Source: Gammaproteobacteria bacterium (GTDB taxonomy: Bacteria > Pseudomonadota > Gammaproteobacteria > Enterobacterales > Kangiellaceae). From it: DNA of 64,000 nucleotides. The stretch's first letter is position 1; every line of letters starts with the position of its first letter. The position numbers and the translations under genes were made by a program. The DNA is taken from assembly GCA_013373375.1 (NCBI GenBank), contig JABXHY010000023.1, positions 124,001 to 188,000 of the forward strand. Reading direction: 5' to 3'. Below are positions 63,145 to 64,000 of the stretch, piece by piece. The notes under the pieces were generated by a model, which saw only the letters and a list, made by a program, of their open reading frames with translations, had not been told where the DNA came from and searched no databases.

Positions 63145-64000
63145 CTAAGGTGTATAGTAAGTTTCAGCACCTGGTCCAACCGGCATACCTAATAAAAACA
63201 CCCAAATGTAGAACAGCAATGTCCAGATAACGAAAAAGATCATCGAATAAGGAAGCATCATAGCAATCAGAGTTCCCATCCCCAGATTTTTTTGGTACCG
63301 AGCAGCAATTGCTAAGATAAGCCCAAAATAGCTCATCATGGGCGTAATAACATTCGAGACAGAATCCCCTATTCGATAAGCAGCCTGAATTACTTCTGGT
63401 GCGAATCCGATAAGCATTAACATGGGTACAAAAATAGGCGCAGTTACTGCCCATTGAGCCGATGCACTGCCCAGACTTAGGTTTATCATCGCACACATAA
63501 TAATGAAGAGTATAAATACTTCTGGACCATCCAGTCCTAAAAACTGCAACAAGGCTGCGCCTTTAACAGCTAAAACAGTTCCTAAATTAGTCCATTTAAA
63601 AAAGGCCACAAACTGAGCAGCAAAGAAAACAAGCGTAATGTACAAACCTAAGCTACCGATGCTCTTCGCCATGGCATCAATAACATCACGATCATTTTTC
63701 ATTGTTCCCGCCACTCGGCCATAAACAAAACCGGTTAACGCAAATGAAATAAAAATAAAAACGACAATTCCTTTCAAAAATGGCGAGCCAGATACTTCAC
63801 CCGTGTCTGGATTTAATAAAATGCCGAAGCCAGGAAGATCGACATCGGGAATAATCGTAATGGCTAAAACGCCAATGACTAAAAGAAAAGTTAATCCAGC
63901 GGCTTTAAGTGCTTTCATTTCTTGATCGGTTGGCTTATCCATGGACTGCTCGCCCAAATCAATTGAAGCTTCATCGTTGCTGTAGGTTCCGAGTCTTGGT
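63145..64000 (-). CDS. AbgT-family transporter (partial, C-terminal part)
   Basis: The reading frame is open to the right edge, so the N-terminal part is missing; about 284 residues remain of a protein usually near 510. It has several membrane helices. Family features include NLSLGSASAQWAVTAPIFVPM, YRIGDSVSNVITPMMSYFGL and the C-terminal GMPVGPGAETYY. AbgT proteins export sulfa drugs or import p-aminobenzoyl-glutamate; the substrate here is unknown. A first in-window ATG at 63942 is internal to the gene. Confidence 0.9.
   Translation of the reverse strand, partial: PRLGTYSNDEASIDLGEQSMDKPTDQEMKALKAAGLTFLLVIGVLAITIIPDVDLPGFGILLNPDTGEVSGSPFLKGIVVFIFISFALTGFVYGRVAGTMKNDRDVIDAMAKSIGSLGLYITLVFFAAQFVAFFKWTNLGTVLAVKGAALLQFLGLDGPEVFILFIIMCAMINLSLGSASAQWAVTAPIFVPMLMLIGFAPEVIQAAYRIGDSVSNVITPMMSYFGLILAIAARYQKNLGMGTLIAMMLPYSMIFFVIWTLLFYIWVFLLGMPVGPGAETYYTP

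Overview
The window is an almost complete polar-flagellum and chemotaxis locus from an AT-rich, probably marine gammaproteobacterium. The FlrA/FlrB/FlrC (FleQ/FleS/FleR) regulators, FliK/FlgA/FlgM/FlgN, a CheV-CheR pair next to flgA, and Na+/amino-acid (AGCS) and AbgT transporters at the right end fit a Vibrio/Shewanella/Pseudomonas/Kangiella-like lineage. No 16S or other taxonomic marker is present, so the genus is a guess; no tRNA, rRNA, IS element or CRISPR array was seen.

Layout. 1-6061 (minus): export apparatus and C-ring operon fliLMNOPQR-flhB-flhA behind a sigma54 promoter; flhA leaves the left edge. 6333-7766: fliK with its own sigma54 promoter. 7932-10412: hptB-hsbR-hsbA partner-switch module. 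10560-19170: a full chemosensory cluster (cheB, cheD, cheR, a soluble three-PAS receptor, two cheW, cheA, cheY, a STAS protein). 19292-25014: fliJIHGFE. 25037-29596: flrC-flrB (sigma54 promoter) and flrA. The HptB/chemosensory block therefore sits between fliK and fliJ, which are usually close together.

29764-38669 looks like a flagellin-modification island: a SAM methyltransferase; a four-gene plus-strand operon (DegT aminotransferase, AMP-forming acyl ligase, NeuD-type acyltransferase, cupin protein); a sulfotransferase; and an HMW1C/OGT-like soluble glycosyltransferase. 39427-44594 (plus): two flagellins, flaG, fliD, fliS, a fliT-like chaperone and a GNAT acetyltransferase. Three sigma28 promoters share the -35 TAAAGTCG. 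44581-55287 (minus): flgLKJIHGFEDCB with sigma54 promoters before flgB and flgK. Then cheR-cheV (minus) and flgA-flgM-flgN (plus). 59198-64000 is ordinary flanking DNA: small membrane proteins, an isoprenylcysteine-methyltransferase-like protein, an NTF2-like protein, an AGCS symporter and a truncated AbgT transporter.

The genes form a self-contained regulatory circuit. FlrA (sigma54 activator) should drive flrBC, FlrBC should drive the hook-basal-body sigma54 operons, and sigma28 (gene not in the window) with FlgM should drive filament genes. HsbR/HsbA may feed into FlgM.

The most unusual signal is a family of small inverted repeats with the same 7-base loop, TTCTCAG, concentrated in the DNA before and within the leaders of both flagellin genes. 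Seven exact copies and two or three variants lie within 1.7 kb, with different but self-complementary stems. This pattern of covarying stems and a fixed loop suggests a repeated RNA (or DNA) recognition element controlling flagellin expression. I do not recognise it as any described element.
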